Shown piece after piece: positions 1 through 7,331 of a stretch of 28,051 nucleotides of DNA (its first letter is position 1; each line of letters begins with the position of its first letter). The stretch spans positions 27,420-55,470 of the forward strand of contig DBVS01000135.1 of NCBI GenBank assembly GCA_002308235.1, in the 5' to 3' direction. This DNA is from Lachnospiraceae bacterium UBA1258 (GTDB lineage Bacteria > Bacillota > Clostridia > Lachnospirales > Lachnospiraceae). A model generated the notes under the pieces. It searched no databases and was not told where the DNA came from. It was given only the letters and a program-made list of their open reading frames with translations. The translations under genes and the position numbers were made by a program.

Positions 1-63
1 TATCTGGTACAGATTTCCTTTAAAATGCCTGTATATTTCTCTTTCTGCGGGATCTCTTCTCAT
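1..63 (-). CDS. DUF1653-like protein, N-terminal 21 codons (cut by window edge)
   Basis: The ATG is the complement of 61-63, and the frame stays open to the window edge for 21 codons. An AGAGGAG ribosome binding site lies at 68-74, four bases before the start codon's last upstream bases. The peptide contains EIYRHFKGNLYQI, which matches the opening of small DUF1653 proteins (usual form YRHFKGxxYxV). Their function is not established. It follows the 122-residue gene on the same strand by 24 bp, so the two may be co-transcribed. Only the N-terminus is visible, so the family call rests on one motif. Confidence 0.6.
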   Translation of the reverse strand, partial: MRRDPAEREIYRHFKGNLYQI

Positions 64-87
64 GTTGCTCCTCTGTTTGTCTGCAAT

Positions 88-456
88 TTATTTTGAAAAA
101 GAATATTTTACGCTGCCCGCTTCTTTTACGGGCTTTAATCCGTTTAACTTCACCATAAGGTCGGCCTCCCTGTCGGAAGAAAGGACCGTATAAGAAGGAA
201 GATTGATAAGTACCGTATATTCAAGGGTCTTTCCGTCCTTTGAAAGTCTGGAGACATTGATACCCGGGTTCTTGATCCCTTCGGCACCAAGAACGGCTCT
301 TATATCACTTTTAAAGGTCGCCTCACATGCGGAATAATCCTTCGACATCACTCCGCTTTCCGCTTCTGCCGTTATCCTGAAGATAAAGAACATAATAAGC
401 ACTGCGAAGAACGTTATCATCAACATCCGGAATACTGTTTTTTCTCTGCTTTTCAT
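88..456 (-). CDS. Small membrane-anchored hypothetical protein (122 aa)
   Basis: I do not recognise the family. The protein opens with a basic stretch (MKSREK) and has one hydrophobic segment at about residues 9-29, then an extracytoplasmic domain of about 90 residues with mixed alpha/beta character. There is no lipobox. A good GGAGGTG site lies just before the ATG at 456. The gene sits 80 bp downstream of holA on the same strand and 24 bp upstream of the DUF1653-like gene. The 80-bp spacer (457-536) shows no convincing terminator or promoter, so transcription from holA is likely. A role cannot be assigned from sequence. Confidence 0.65.
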   Translation of the reverse strand: MKSREKTVFRMLMITFFAVLIMFFIFRITAEAESGVMSKDYSACEATFKSDIRAVLGAEGIKNPGINVSRLSKDGKTLEYTVLINLPSYTVLSSDREADLMVKLNGLKPVKEAGSVKYSFSK

Positions 457-536
457 GGGACACCTCCGAAAAATCTGCCTGTTTGATCTTTACAAGACAA
501 ATCTTATTCGAAAATGAGTCCCATAAACAGTACTTG

Positions 537-1565
537 TTATCGCTGTCTCTCGGAAAAGTCGATAAGCAGAAGTTCAACGCCCATCCTGTCGGAAATGTTG
601 CCGTTTTTTATTGCTTCGTCCGTGGCTGCACAGCCTTCGAGGCATGCTTCTATGGCTTCTCTTGTCATTCTTCTTGCAGGTTCCGCAAGTTTTTTTACGA
701 CCCAGTCCTTCATGCCGAGCCTGTCACCTATTATCTTGGCAGGTTCGTTTCTGTCAATGCCTTCTTTTACGGAAAGCATCTGGGTGTATTGGCGCACCAG
801 AAGTGCAAGTATGTGAAAGGGCGATTCTCTGAGAGAAAGAAGGTCGTCATAGAGACGCAGGGCTTCTTTCTGCCTGTGCATGGAAATCGCTTCTATCATG
901 TCAAAGATCTTGTTATTGATTCTGTGGGTGCAGACCTCTTCCACGTCCGCTACAGTGATGGCATCTCGCAAAAGACAGTAGGCCGTAAGCTTTGAAAGCT
1001 CGTTTTCGAGAAGCATCATGTCCGTCCCCACCTCATCAACGATAAAGAAAGCGGTGCGGTTATCCATTTTCTTCCCCGAAGCGGCGGCAGCGTTTATCAG
1101 CCACCTTACAAGACTATCCTCTGTCTGCTCCGGAAATTCCTCACATATTCCCACCGAATTGATGGCCTTAAACAGTTTGGAACGCTTGTCGGCCTTCTCT
1201 TCGGAAATAATAAGCACCACGTCTTCACTGAGGTTTTTAACGGCTTCCGCAAAGCCCTCAAGACCTCCGAGGTTTTCACCGGAAGAATCCGAATCGTCAT
1301 CGGAGCCCTTGGCAAACCAGCCCGAATTTTCGATCAGGACCACTCTGTGTTCCGCAAGAAAGGGCATGGTCTGAAGCATGGAAACAACTTCCTGCGGGTT
1401 AATGCCGCGCCCTTCAAAATATGAGTAATTCAGGTTATCACCCTCATTGACCAAGGCTTCCTTAAGAGCATTCTTGTAATACCTCCGGAGATAACTCTCC
1501 GTACCGTAAAGAAGGTAGGCTCTTTTGTAGTCTTTGTTTTTTAAGGAATTAGCGGTTACACCCAT
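537..1565 (-). CDS. holA: DNA polymerase III subunit delta (HolA)
   Basis: The 342-residue protein has the length and layout of the bacterial clamp-loader delta subunit, which opens the beta sliding clamp during replication. Family features include the N-terminal YLLYGTESYLRR segment at about residues 18-29. A degenerate AAA-like region follows with FLAEHRVVLIEN at about 69-80, then ENELSKLTAYC at about 187-197 and the C-terminal helical collar with FHILALLVRQYTQML. Delta normally lacks a Walker A motif, and none is seen. In many Firmicutes holA directly follows comEC. Here comEC is about 22 kb away on the same strand. A plausible promoter lies at 1618-1645, so the gene appears to start its own transcript. 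Confidence 0.92.
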   Translation of the reverse strand: MGVTANSLKNKDYKRAYLLYGTESYLRRYYKNALKEALVNEGDNLNYSYFEGRGINPQEVVSMLQTMPFLAEHRVVLIENSGWFAKGSDDDSDSSGENLGGLEGFAEAVKNLSEDVVLIISEEKADKRSKLFKAINSVGICEEFPEQTEDSLVRWLINAAAASGKKMDNRTAFFIVDEVGTDMMLLENELSKLTAYCLLRDAITVADVEEVCTHRINNKIFDMIEAISMHRQKEALRLYDDLLSLRESPFHILALLVRQYTQMLSVKEGIDRNEPAKIIGDRLGMKDWVVKKLAEPARRMTREAIEACLEGCAATDEAIKNGNISDRMGVELLLIDFSERQR

Positions 1566-1595
1566 TCGGAAACTGCTCCGTTTCGTTTATGAAAG

Positions 1596-1611
1596 ACCGC
1601 AGACATGCGGT
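1596..1611 (-). other. Small hairpin in the birA-holA spacer
   Basis: ACCGCA and TGCGGT form a perfect 6-bp stem around a 4-base loop. On the minus strand only a short T run follows (CTTT), so it is a weak terminator candidate for birA or a structure in the holA leader. Its role is unknown. Confidence 0.35.
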
Positions 1612-1617
1612 ATGTTA

Positions 1618-1645
1618 ATTTTATCACTTATACCCTTCTTTTCAA
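1618..1645 (-). promoter_or_regulatory. Putative holA promoter
   Basis: On the minus strand TTGAAA (1645-1640) is followed after 16 bp by TAAAAT (1623-1618), four and five matches to the sigma-A consensus. It lies about 50 bp upstream of the holA start and just downstream of the birA stop. This is a sequence match only. Confidence 0.4.
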
Positions 1646-1656
1646 GGTTATTTCTT

Positions 1657-2634
1657 TTAATATTTTTTTACGCTGACTTCACCGCTTGAAAGGGCTTCCT
1701 CCCTGCCGTCTTCGTATCTGACAAGAAGTCTGCAGTTATCGTCAATTCCCGTGACAAGGGCGTACTTTGGCTTCTCTCCCGTAAAGTTTTCGACCCGTAC
1801 GTACTTGCCCGTTAAGATTGAAAGTTTCCTGTAATCCTCGCAAAAAGAAAGGGTAGGCTCCGATAGTCTTTCAAATAATCTGTTTATGAAGGCTGCTGCC
1901 AGTTTAAGGCGCACGTTTTCCCCCGTCGACTCCTTCAAAAGAAATCCCGCAGTCTTCTTAAGGGTTCCGGGAAATCCTTCGTACGGATCGTATATGTTAA
2001 TGCCCGCACCTATAACGGCATGGGAAAACTTTCTGTCTTCAACGGAGGCTATGCCCTCTGTAAGGATTCCCGCCACCTTCTTGTCACCAAGAAAAATGTC
2101 GTTAACCCACTTGATCCCCGTATCCACGTTTAAAGCATCCTTAATAGCTTCACACAGTGCCACCGCCGTAAGGCAGGTAAAGTTTGCGGCTTCTTCGAAA
2201 CTTACCTTTGGATAAATAAGAAAACTCATGTAAAGGCCCGTATCTTTGGGAGAATAGAACTCCCTTCCCCGCCTTCCCCGGCCCTTTGTCTGACGGTCCG
2301 CAATAAAAACAGCCTCCCGTCCCGGATTCTTTCTGGCATATTCAAGAGCGGAATCATTGGTGGACTCCGTTTCGTCAAAGGTGAAAATATCTAATTCACG
2401 GTCTGTTTCAATGAGAGCTCTCAACTCATTTACGTTAACAGCCGGGGCATTCTTCACCAGTCTGTAGCCTTTGTTTGTTACCGCTTCTATCTTGTGCCCC
2501 GCTTTTTCAAGGGCCTTTATTCCCTTCCACACAGCAGCTCTTGTAAGATACAGCATACTTGCCATCTCTTCGCCGGAAGTAAAGGTGCTTCCGTTCTTTT
2601 CAAGAATTTTCAGAATCTCGTCCTTTGTGGCCAT
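1657..2634 (-). CDS. birA: Bifunctional biotin-protein ligase / biotin operon repressor BirA
   Basis: The protein joins biotin to acceptor carboxylase subunits via biotinyl-AMP, and in its class II form represses biotin genes. An N-terminal winged helix (residues 1-60, with LTRAAVWKGIKALEKAG as recognition region) precedes the ligase domain. The biotinyl-AMP loop GRGRRGR is at 118-124, KWVND at 176-180 and KKVAGIL at 186-192, and a small C-terminal domain follows. I start it at the ATG complementary to 2632-2634 because GGAGG lies seven bases upstream. The open frame continues upstream to 2742, but that stretch carries promoter and BirA half-sites and should be non-coding. It diverges from bioY, and the shared spacer suggests control of both genes by BirA. 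Confidence 0.93.
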   Translation of the reverse strand: MATKDEILKILEKNGSTFTSGEEMASMLYLTRAAVWKGIKALEKAGHKIEAVTNKGYRLVKNAPAVNVNELRALIETDRELDIFTFDETESTNDSALEYARKNPGREAVFIADRQTKGRGRRGREFYSPKDTGLYMSFLIYPKVSFEEAANFTCLTAVALCEAIKDALNVDTGIKWVNDIFLGDKKVAGILTEGIASVEDRKFSHAVIGAGINIYDPYEGFPGTLKKTAGFLLKESTGENVRLKLAAAFINRLFERLSEPTLSFCEDYRKLSILTGKYVRVENFTGEKPKYALVTGIDDNCRLLVRYEDGREEALSSGEVSVKKY

Positions 2635-2645
2635 TTTTCCTCCGA

Positions 2646-2766
2646 TTGTAAACCTTTGAGGTTTACGAATTGATTTCCGGGTGATTATTTGATACACTCG
2701 CCAAAGTCGATTGTAAACCGAATGCTGTGAATTGTAAACCACGTCTGCAGATTTTCCGGTTTATGA
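2646..2766. promoter_or_regulatory. BirA half-sites in the birA/bioY divergent spacer
   Basis: TTGTAAACC, the half-site of the classical E. coli bio operator, occurs three times: 2646-2654, 2711-2719 and 2732-2740. The first is paired with an inverted copy, giving a perfect GTAAACC (2648-2654) / GGTTTAC (2660-2666) palindrome with a 5-bp spacer. The second and third are direct repeats 21 bp apart. A degenerate inverted copy GGTTTATGA at 2758-2766 follows the third site after 17 bp. Canonical operators are inverted pairs with about 14-16 bp between halves, so the arrangement is atypical. BirA binding is a strong inference from the half-site match and gene context. Confidence 0.7.
2689..2717 (-). 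promoter_or_regulatory. Putative birA promoter overlapped by a BirA half-site
   Basis: On the minus strand TTTACA (2717-2712) is spaced 17 bp from TATCAA (2694-2689). The -35 hexamer lies inside the half-site at 2711-2719, which would allow autorepression. A plus-strand match for bioY, TTGATT-N17-TACACT (2670-2698), is also present but weaker. Confidence 0.45.
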
Positions 2767-2790
2767 TCAAATACCTACTTTGGAGGCATC

Positions 2791-3330
2791 ATGAAAAAAG
2801 TAAAACTTCAAACACTTATTTTTACGGCGCTTTGCACCGCACTCATCTGCATTCTGGGACCCCTTACCATTGTTATCCCCGTAAGCCCCGTTCCCGTTTC
2901 TTTGTCCATACTGGCAATCTATATTTCGGTATACGTACTGGGATTTAAGTGGGCCACCGCCGCAACGGCACTTTACATACTGATAGGTCTGGTGGGCGTT
3001 CCCGTGTTCTCGGGATTCAGCGGAGGCCCCGGAAAACTTATGGGACCTACAGGGGGATATATATTTGGTTACCTGGCGGTAACTTTGATCTCCGGACTCT
3101 TTATCGATAAGTTTTATAAGAAGATCTATATGCACGCCGTCGGCATGGTTCTGGGAACCGCGGTCTGCTACGCCTTCGGTACTCTCTGGCTTGCCCACGA
3201 AGCACACATGGGGCTCAAAGCAGCGCTCATGGCAGGTGTTGTGCCCTTTATCCCTGCGGATATCGTCAAAATAATAATCGCCCTCCTGACAGGACCAATC
3301 CTCAGAAGAGCGATCAAAAAAATCAGTTAA
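2791..3330 (+). CDS. bioY: Biotin transporter BioY (ECF substrate-binding component)
   Basis: The 179-residue, very hydrophobic protein has about six membrane segments and matches the S component of the biotin ECF transporter. Recognisable are the N-terminal FTALCTALICILGP stretch, the glycine-rich loop GGPGKLMGPTGGY (about residues 78-90) and FIPADIVKIIIA near the C-terminus. Biotin capture is known for the family. The energising EcfA/A'/T module is not in this window and is probably shared. TTGGAGG lies nine bases before the ATG. It diverges from birA across a spacer with BirA half-sites, so repression by biotin is likely. It converges on the yczE-like gene with only 9 bp between stop codons. 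Confidence 0.93.
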   Translation: MKKVKLQTLIFTALCTALICILGPLTIVIPVSPVPVSLSILAIYISVYVLGFKWATAATALYILIGLVGVPVFSGFSGGPGKLMGPTGGYIFGYLAVTLISGLFIDKFYKKIYMHAVGMVLGTAVCYAFGTLWLAHEAHMGLKAALMAGVVPFIPADIVKIIIALLTGPILRRAIKKIS

Positions 3331-3339
3331 GTTTTCGAC

Positions 3340-4035
3340 TCAGGCTACCTTGTGAGCAAATACGCGAATTGACTCGGGTATGCTTTGATGCTTGATCTTG
3401 GTTGCTTCGAAAGAAAGGCTCTTAAAAGCAAGCTGCATTATGGGGCCCTGGCAAAGAGCACAGAGAATCGTTCCGATTCCGACGGGGCCTCCCAGCAGAT
3501 ATCCTACCAGTGTGGCGGCACAAAGCAAGCCGATGCTCACCGCCCCTATGGGGATTCTTTTAAGTCTCTTGGCAAGGCCTACAAGCAACGTATCCCTCGG
3601 ACCGCAGCCAAGGGAAGCTTTCATATAGAAAAACTGTGTATAACCAAGAACCACCAGCCCCGCAAACAAAGTAAGTATGCTTAAAAACATGTTGTCGGTG
3701 GCGGGTACCGGGTCAAAATAGTTGAAGAAATCCACGGATTTTCCCACCACAATGGAGTCGATGATAATTGCGATTCCTATGGGTTCTTTCATCAAAACAT
3801 CGATAACCAGGATAGTTAAAGCCACGATTATCGAAGCATTACCGTAAAGAATTCCGAAGGTCTTTGAAAGGCCTAAGTTAAATACATCCCAGGGCGCGGC
3901 GCCTATGCCCGCTTTCATGGTGAGGTAAATTCCGAATCCGTTTACGAAAAGCGCAACGGACGCAATAAAGAAATTGATGACAATATCTTTCGCTGTCCTG
4001 TTATAGGACAGTTCTTTGAAATTAACGTGTAACAT
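3340..4035 (-). CDS. YczE/YitT-type integral membrane protein (231 aa)
   Basis: About five to six hydrophobic segments are visible, with the family motifs GIGAAPWDVFNLGLS (about residues 43-57) and SLGCGPRDTLLVGL (about 141-154), typical of YczE-like membrane proteins. Their transport or signalling role is not defined. The start ATG is 14 bp after the aminopeptidase stop, with a weak AAGAAAGAG ribosome site. It is therefore the last gene of the minus-strand train that includes the GH127 enzyme. Whether it belongs functionally with arabinoside use is open. The last 25 residues are polar and probably cytoplasmic. Confidence 0.8.
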   Translation of the reverse strand: MLHVNFKELSYNRTAKDIVINFFIASVALFVNGFGIYLTMKAGIGAAPWDVFNLGLSKTFGILYGNASIIVALTILVIDVLMKEPIGIAIIIDSIVVGKSVDFFNYFDPVPATDNMFLSILTLFAGLVVLGYTQFFYMKASLGCGPRDTLLVGLAKRLKRIPIGAVSIGLLCAATLVGYLLGGPVGIGTILCALCQGPIMQLAFKSLSFEATKIKHQSIPESIRVFAHKVA

Positions 4036-4049
4036 GTCTTACTCTTTCT

Positions 4050-5294
4050 TTACCTTTTTACCATGGTATCTTCGATTTCCTCAATGGTCCTCGGAGTTGC
4101 CGCACTTAAATTGATGCAGCCGTCCTCGGTAACAAGGCAGTTGTCTTCAAGTCTGAAGCCGATACCCCATTCTTCATGATATATGCCGATATCAACGCAG
4201 AATACCATTCCGGGAGCGATTATCTCGGGCATCTCAACGGCATCGTGAACGTCGTACCCCACGTGATGAGCTCCGGCGTGCCACATGTATTTGCCGATAT
4301 TCTTAACATCGTCAAGCACTCCCGCATCCTTCAAAAGTTCCGCATTGTATTCTCTGTTTATCCTGTCAACGTCCGCCATTTTCATGCTGGGCTTAACCAT
4401 CGAGAACATGTGCTCGGAAGTGTTATATGCACAGTTATAGAGCAGCTTCTGTCTGTCGGTATATTTTCCGTTACAGGGGAATCCTCTCGAAACATCGCAC
4501 ATAAGGCCGTCATACATGGCTCCCACATCATTTAGGATCATGTCTCCGTCCTCGGCGCGACCGGTGTAGCTGTAATAGTGTATGCAGAAATTGTTCTTTC
4601 CGGCGGAAATAATCGAAGGAAAAGCAGGGCCTTCCGTGCCGTACCGAGCCAGAGCGTAATCCCACTCGGCCTTGTACTGATACTCATACATTCCGGGGCG
4701 TGAAGCCTTCATCATGGCCACGATCCCGGCTCTGGTAATCTTCTGGGCTTCCTTCATGGCTTCGATCTCACAGGGCTGCTTGATGGTGCGAAGCGCCCTT
4801 ATATGCCTGTGGGCATTGAGCTTTTCCATGAAAGGATATTTGTCTCCGAAAGCCTTGCTGAAACGATGAGTGATATCCGCAGGTTCGTCTTCAGTCATTT
4901 TATCATAATCAAAATATATACTTTTGTAGTTTCCGTCAAGCACAAGTTTGTGAAGATCGTTTTCAAAGTCTTTACGATACCTTACATCCGAAATGCCGGA
5001 TTTTTCCGTTGCTTCGTCGGGTTTAATGCGTCTGCCGGTCCATCGCTCCGCCATCATATCCGGCGGAAGGATGTAGATCCGTTCTTTGTAATCGTTGCCG
5101 TCTTTCTGCATAAGCAGCACAAAATCTTTGCTGTCAAGACCCGTCAGATAGTAAAAGTCCCTGTTGGTAAAGAAAGGGTAATACTCATCCGCCGTCTTTC
5201 TTTTTTGTTCACCCGAAAATATCACAAGAAGTGAATTGTTTTCAAGCCGCGCCGCAAGTGCGGCCCTGTTTCCTGCGTGAAATTCTTTTTTCAT
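4050..5294 (-). CDS. pepP: Xaa-Pro aminopeptidase (aminopeptidase P, M24B)
   Basis: The enzyme removes an N-terminal residue preceding proline. The N-terminal aminopeptidase P domain (about residues 3-135, with YYPFFTNRDFYYLTGL at 39-54) is followed by a pita-bread M24 domain. By alignment from memory with E. coli PepP, the metal ligands are D256, D267, H343, D368 and E383. The fourth is unusual: the family normally has Glu in a VEPGIY-like motif, here VDIGIY. H350 matches the second conserved histidine. No signal peptide is present, so it should be cytoplasmic. It starts 16 bp after the GH127 stop with AAGAAGGTG upstream, and the yczE-like gene follows 14 bp later. This placement suggests peptides with proline or hydroxyproline as substrates of the same pathway. 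Confidence 0.9.
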   Translation of the reverse strand: MKKEFHAGNRAALAARLENNSLLVIFSGEQKRKTADEYYPFFTNRDFYYLTGLDSKDFVLLMQKDGNDYKERIYILPPDMMAERWTGRRIKPDEATEKSGISDVRYRKDFENDLHKLVLDGNYKSIYFDYDKMTEDEPADITHRFSKAFGDKYPFMEKLNAHRHIRALRTIKQPCEIEAMKEAQKITRAGIVAMMKASRPGMYEYQYKAEWDYALARYGTEGPAFPSIISAGKNNFCIHYYSYTGRAEDGDMILNDVGAMYDGLMCDVSRGFPCNGKYTDRQKLLYNCAYNTSEHMFSMVKPSMKMADVDRINREYNAELLKDAGVLDDVKNIGKYMWHAGAHHVGYDVHDAVEMPEIIAPGMVFCVDIGIYHEEWGIGFRLEDNCLVTEDGCINLSAATPRTIEEIEDTMVKR

Positions 5295-5310
5295 TTCTGC
5301 ACCTTCTTAA

Positions 5311-7314
5311 TCAATATCTGTTTACCCAAACCGTCATTTCCCCTTCGCCACGGTTGGCCCAGGCGTAATAAGGAATGAATCTCAGTTTGATCGTTTCAAA
5401 ACGTCTTGCGCTTGCAGGCTTGTAAAGCTCTCCCTCTCCGGGAAGTTCTTTAAAGCCCATGCAGTAAAGAGCCGTGATCCCGTTAAGGTCCTTTTCTTCT
5501 TTTGCGGAAAACTCCGCATTTTCGGAAATCCTTACGCGGTGAAGGTCGGGACCGTTATCGGCTTCCTCAAGGCAGTATACAACAGGACCTCTCATGATTG
5601 AAACCCTGCCGAAGCAGGAACGAACTCTGCAGTCGGCTTCCATGATCTTAACATCCATGGGAAGGCTGAGTTTAAGCTCGTCTCCTGCCTTAAATACTCT
5701 CTTTATCTTAAGGTACCCGTCAGAAACCGCGGGTTCAATCTTTACGCCGTTTAACTCAGCGGTAAAGGAGTCGCACCAGGAAGGAATCCTGATACCGTAG
5801 GTAAATTCCGTATTCTTCTCAGGCTCAAATCTAACGGTAATATCTCCGTCCCAAGGGTAATTGCCTTCAACTGCTATTCCGACCCTGTTTCCCGAAATCA
5901 CGGCTTCGGTTTCTGCCCCCGCCGGGATATGGGTGTAAAAAGAATCATCGTTGTATGAAGATAAAAAGCTTCCGAGGGATGCGGTAATTCTTGCGATATT
6001 GGGCGGACAGCAGGCACAGCCGAACCACTTCTGTCTTTCGGTCTTAACATGCCTGAACCTTGCGTCCATGTGATTTTTCTTTGGATATACTTCCAGAGGA
6101 TTTACGTAGAAAAATCTGGTCCCGTCAAGGGAAATGCCGCTGATGATACCGTTATAAAGAAGCTTTTCCAGCACATCCCCGTATTCGCCTTTAGGCTGTA
6201 TCATGAGCATTCTTTTTGCAAAGAAGGCAAGGCCTATGGCCGCGCAGGTCTCTCCGTAAATGCTGTCTCCCGGAAGATCGTAATCAAAGGTGAAGGCTTC
6301 CCCCACCGGCGAAGAACCTATGGATCCGGTGATGTACATTTGCTTTTTCGTAACATCTTCCCAGAGTCTTTCGCAGGTTTCAAGAAGGGAATCATCCTTT
6401 GTAAGTCTCGCCACATCGGCCATACCGGTATAAAGGTAAGCCGCACGCACAGCATGGCCTATGGCCACTTCCTGTTTGCGGACAGGCTTATGGGCCTGAT
6501 AGTAAGAAAGGTCGTCGGTGTAGGGCTTTCCGTCGTTTCTTGCCCTGCACTCTTCGACAAAATAATTGGGTTCCGCTCCCCTTTGATCTATGAAAAACTT
6601 GGCAAGCTTCAGATACTTTTTGTTACCGGTGATTCTGAAAAGTTTGACTAAGGCAAGCTCAATTTCTTCATGCCCCGGATACCCTTTCTTTTTCCCGGGT
6701 TCAGGCCCGAAAATGCCGTCAACATAATCAACGTAGCGGATAAGAGCCTTTAAGAGCTTATCCTTGCCCGTTGCGTCCGTATAAGCAACAGCTGCTTCAA
6801 GAAGGTGCCCCAGACAATAAAGCTCGTGATTATCCTGAAGGTTGGTAAAACGCTTGTCAAGGCCGTTGATGATATAGAAGGTATCAAGATAGCCATCCTC
6901 CTGTTGTGCGGCGCAAACAAGATCGATAACCTCATCCGCAGTCTTTTCAAGTTCGGCATCCTTCTTCCACATAAGGGTATAAGCAACGGTTTCAAGCCAT
7001 TTGGCAATATCGCTGTCCTGGAATACAAAACCCTCGAAGCCGTTCTCTTCGCCGGAAGACACGGCCTGGCCCTGCTCGGTACGTACACTTCCTGCCTTTA
7101 TGGTCCCAACCTTATGCTCTACGGTAAGTTTGGCCGCAAGTTCGAAATTGGCAACCGCGTGGCTTGAGGCCGCGCCCTCTATCCTGTCGTTCAAAGCGTC
7201 CCACTCGTAGGGCAAAACCTTGGTCCTGACAAGTTCCATTCTTTGTTTCCAGAAATTATCCGTAACCCTGACCTTTGAAATGTCAGGTTCTCTTGTAAAT
7301 AATTCGGTCCTCAT
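5311..7314 (-). CDS. GH127 beta-L-arabinofuranosidase (HypBA1-like)
   Basis: The 667 residues match the length of Bifidobacterium HypBA1 (about 658), a zinc- and cysteine-dependent retaining enzyme that splits beta-1,2-linked L-arabinofuranose disaccharides from hydroxyproline-linked arabinans. Key residues line up: E339 (general acid/base, in GEAFTFDYDLP), E355 and C357 (zinc ligands, in GETCAAIG), C435 (nucleophile) and C436 (ligand) in WFGCACCPPNIAR. An alpha/alpha barrel spans about 10-460, followed by beta-sandwich domains. No signal peptide is visible, so it is probably cytoplasmic and acts on imported substrate. It starts 17 bp after the 892-residue gene. Related GH127 members act on other L-sugars, so the exact linkage is inference. 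Confidence 0.9.
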   Translation of the reverse strand: MRTELFTREPDISKVRVTDNFWKQRMELVRTKVLPYEWDALNDRIEGAASSHAVANFELAAKLTVEHKVGTIKAGSVRTEQGQAVSSGEENGFEGFVFQDSDIAKWLETVAYTLMWKKDAELEKTADEVIDLVCAAQQEDGYLDTFYIINGLDKRFTNLQDNHELYCLGHLLEAAVAYTDATGKDKLLKALIRYVDYVDGIFGPEPGKKKGYPGHEEIELALVKLFRITGNKKYLKLAKFFIDQRGAEPNYFVEECRARNDGKPYTDDLSYYQAHKPVRKQEVAIGHAVRAAYLYTGMADVARLTKDDSLLETCERLWEDVTKKQMYITGSIGSSPVGEAFTFDYDLPGDSIYGETCAAIGLAFFAKRMLMIQPKGEYGDVLEKLLYNGIISGISLDGTRFFYVNPLEVYPKKNHMDARFRHVKTERQKWFGCACCPPNIARITASLGSFLSSYNDDSFYTHIPAGAETEAVISGNRVGIAVEGNYPWDGDITVRFEPEKNTEFTYGIRIPSWCDSFTAELNGVKIEPAVSDGYLKIKRVFKAGDELKLSLPMDVKIMEADCRVRSCFGRVSIMRGPVVYCLEEADNGPDLHRVRISENAEFSAKEEKDLNGITALYCMGFKELPGEGELYKPASARRFETIKLRFIPYYAWANRGEGEMTVWVNRY

Positions 7315-7331
7315 TTAAACGGGATCTCTCC

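Noticed and set aside
483..995. 170-codon open frame on the plus strand
   Set aside because: It is antisense to holA, which is clearly coding; no recognisable domain.
2635..2742. N-terminal extension of birA by 36 codons
   Set aside because: It overlaps three BirA half-sites and the birA promoter match, lacks a good ribosome site, and the internal ATG at 2634 has a well-placed GGAGG and gives the normal protein start.
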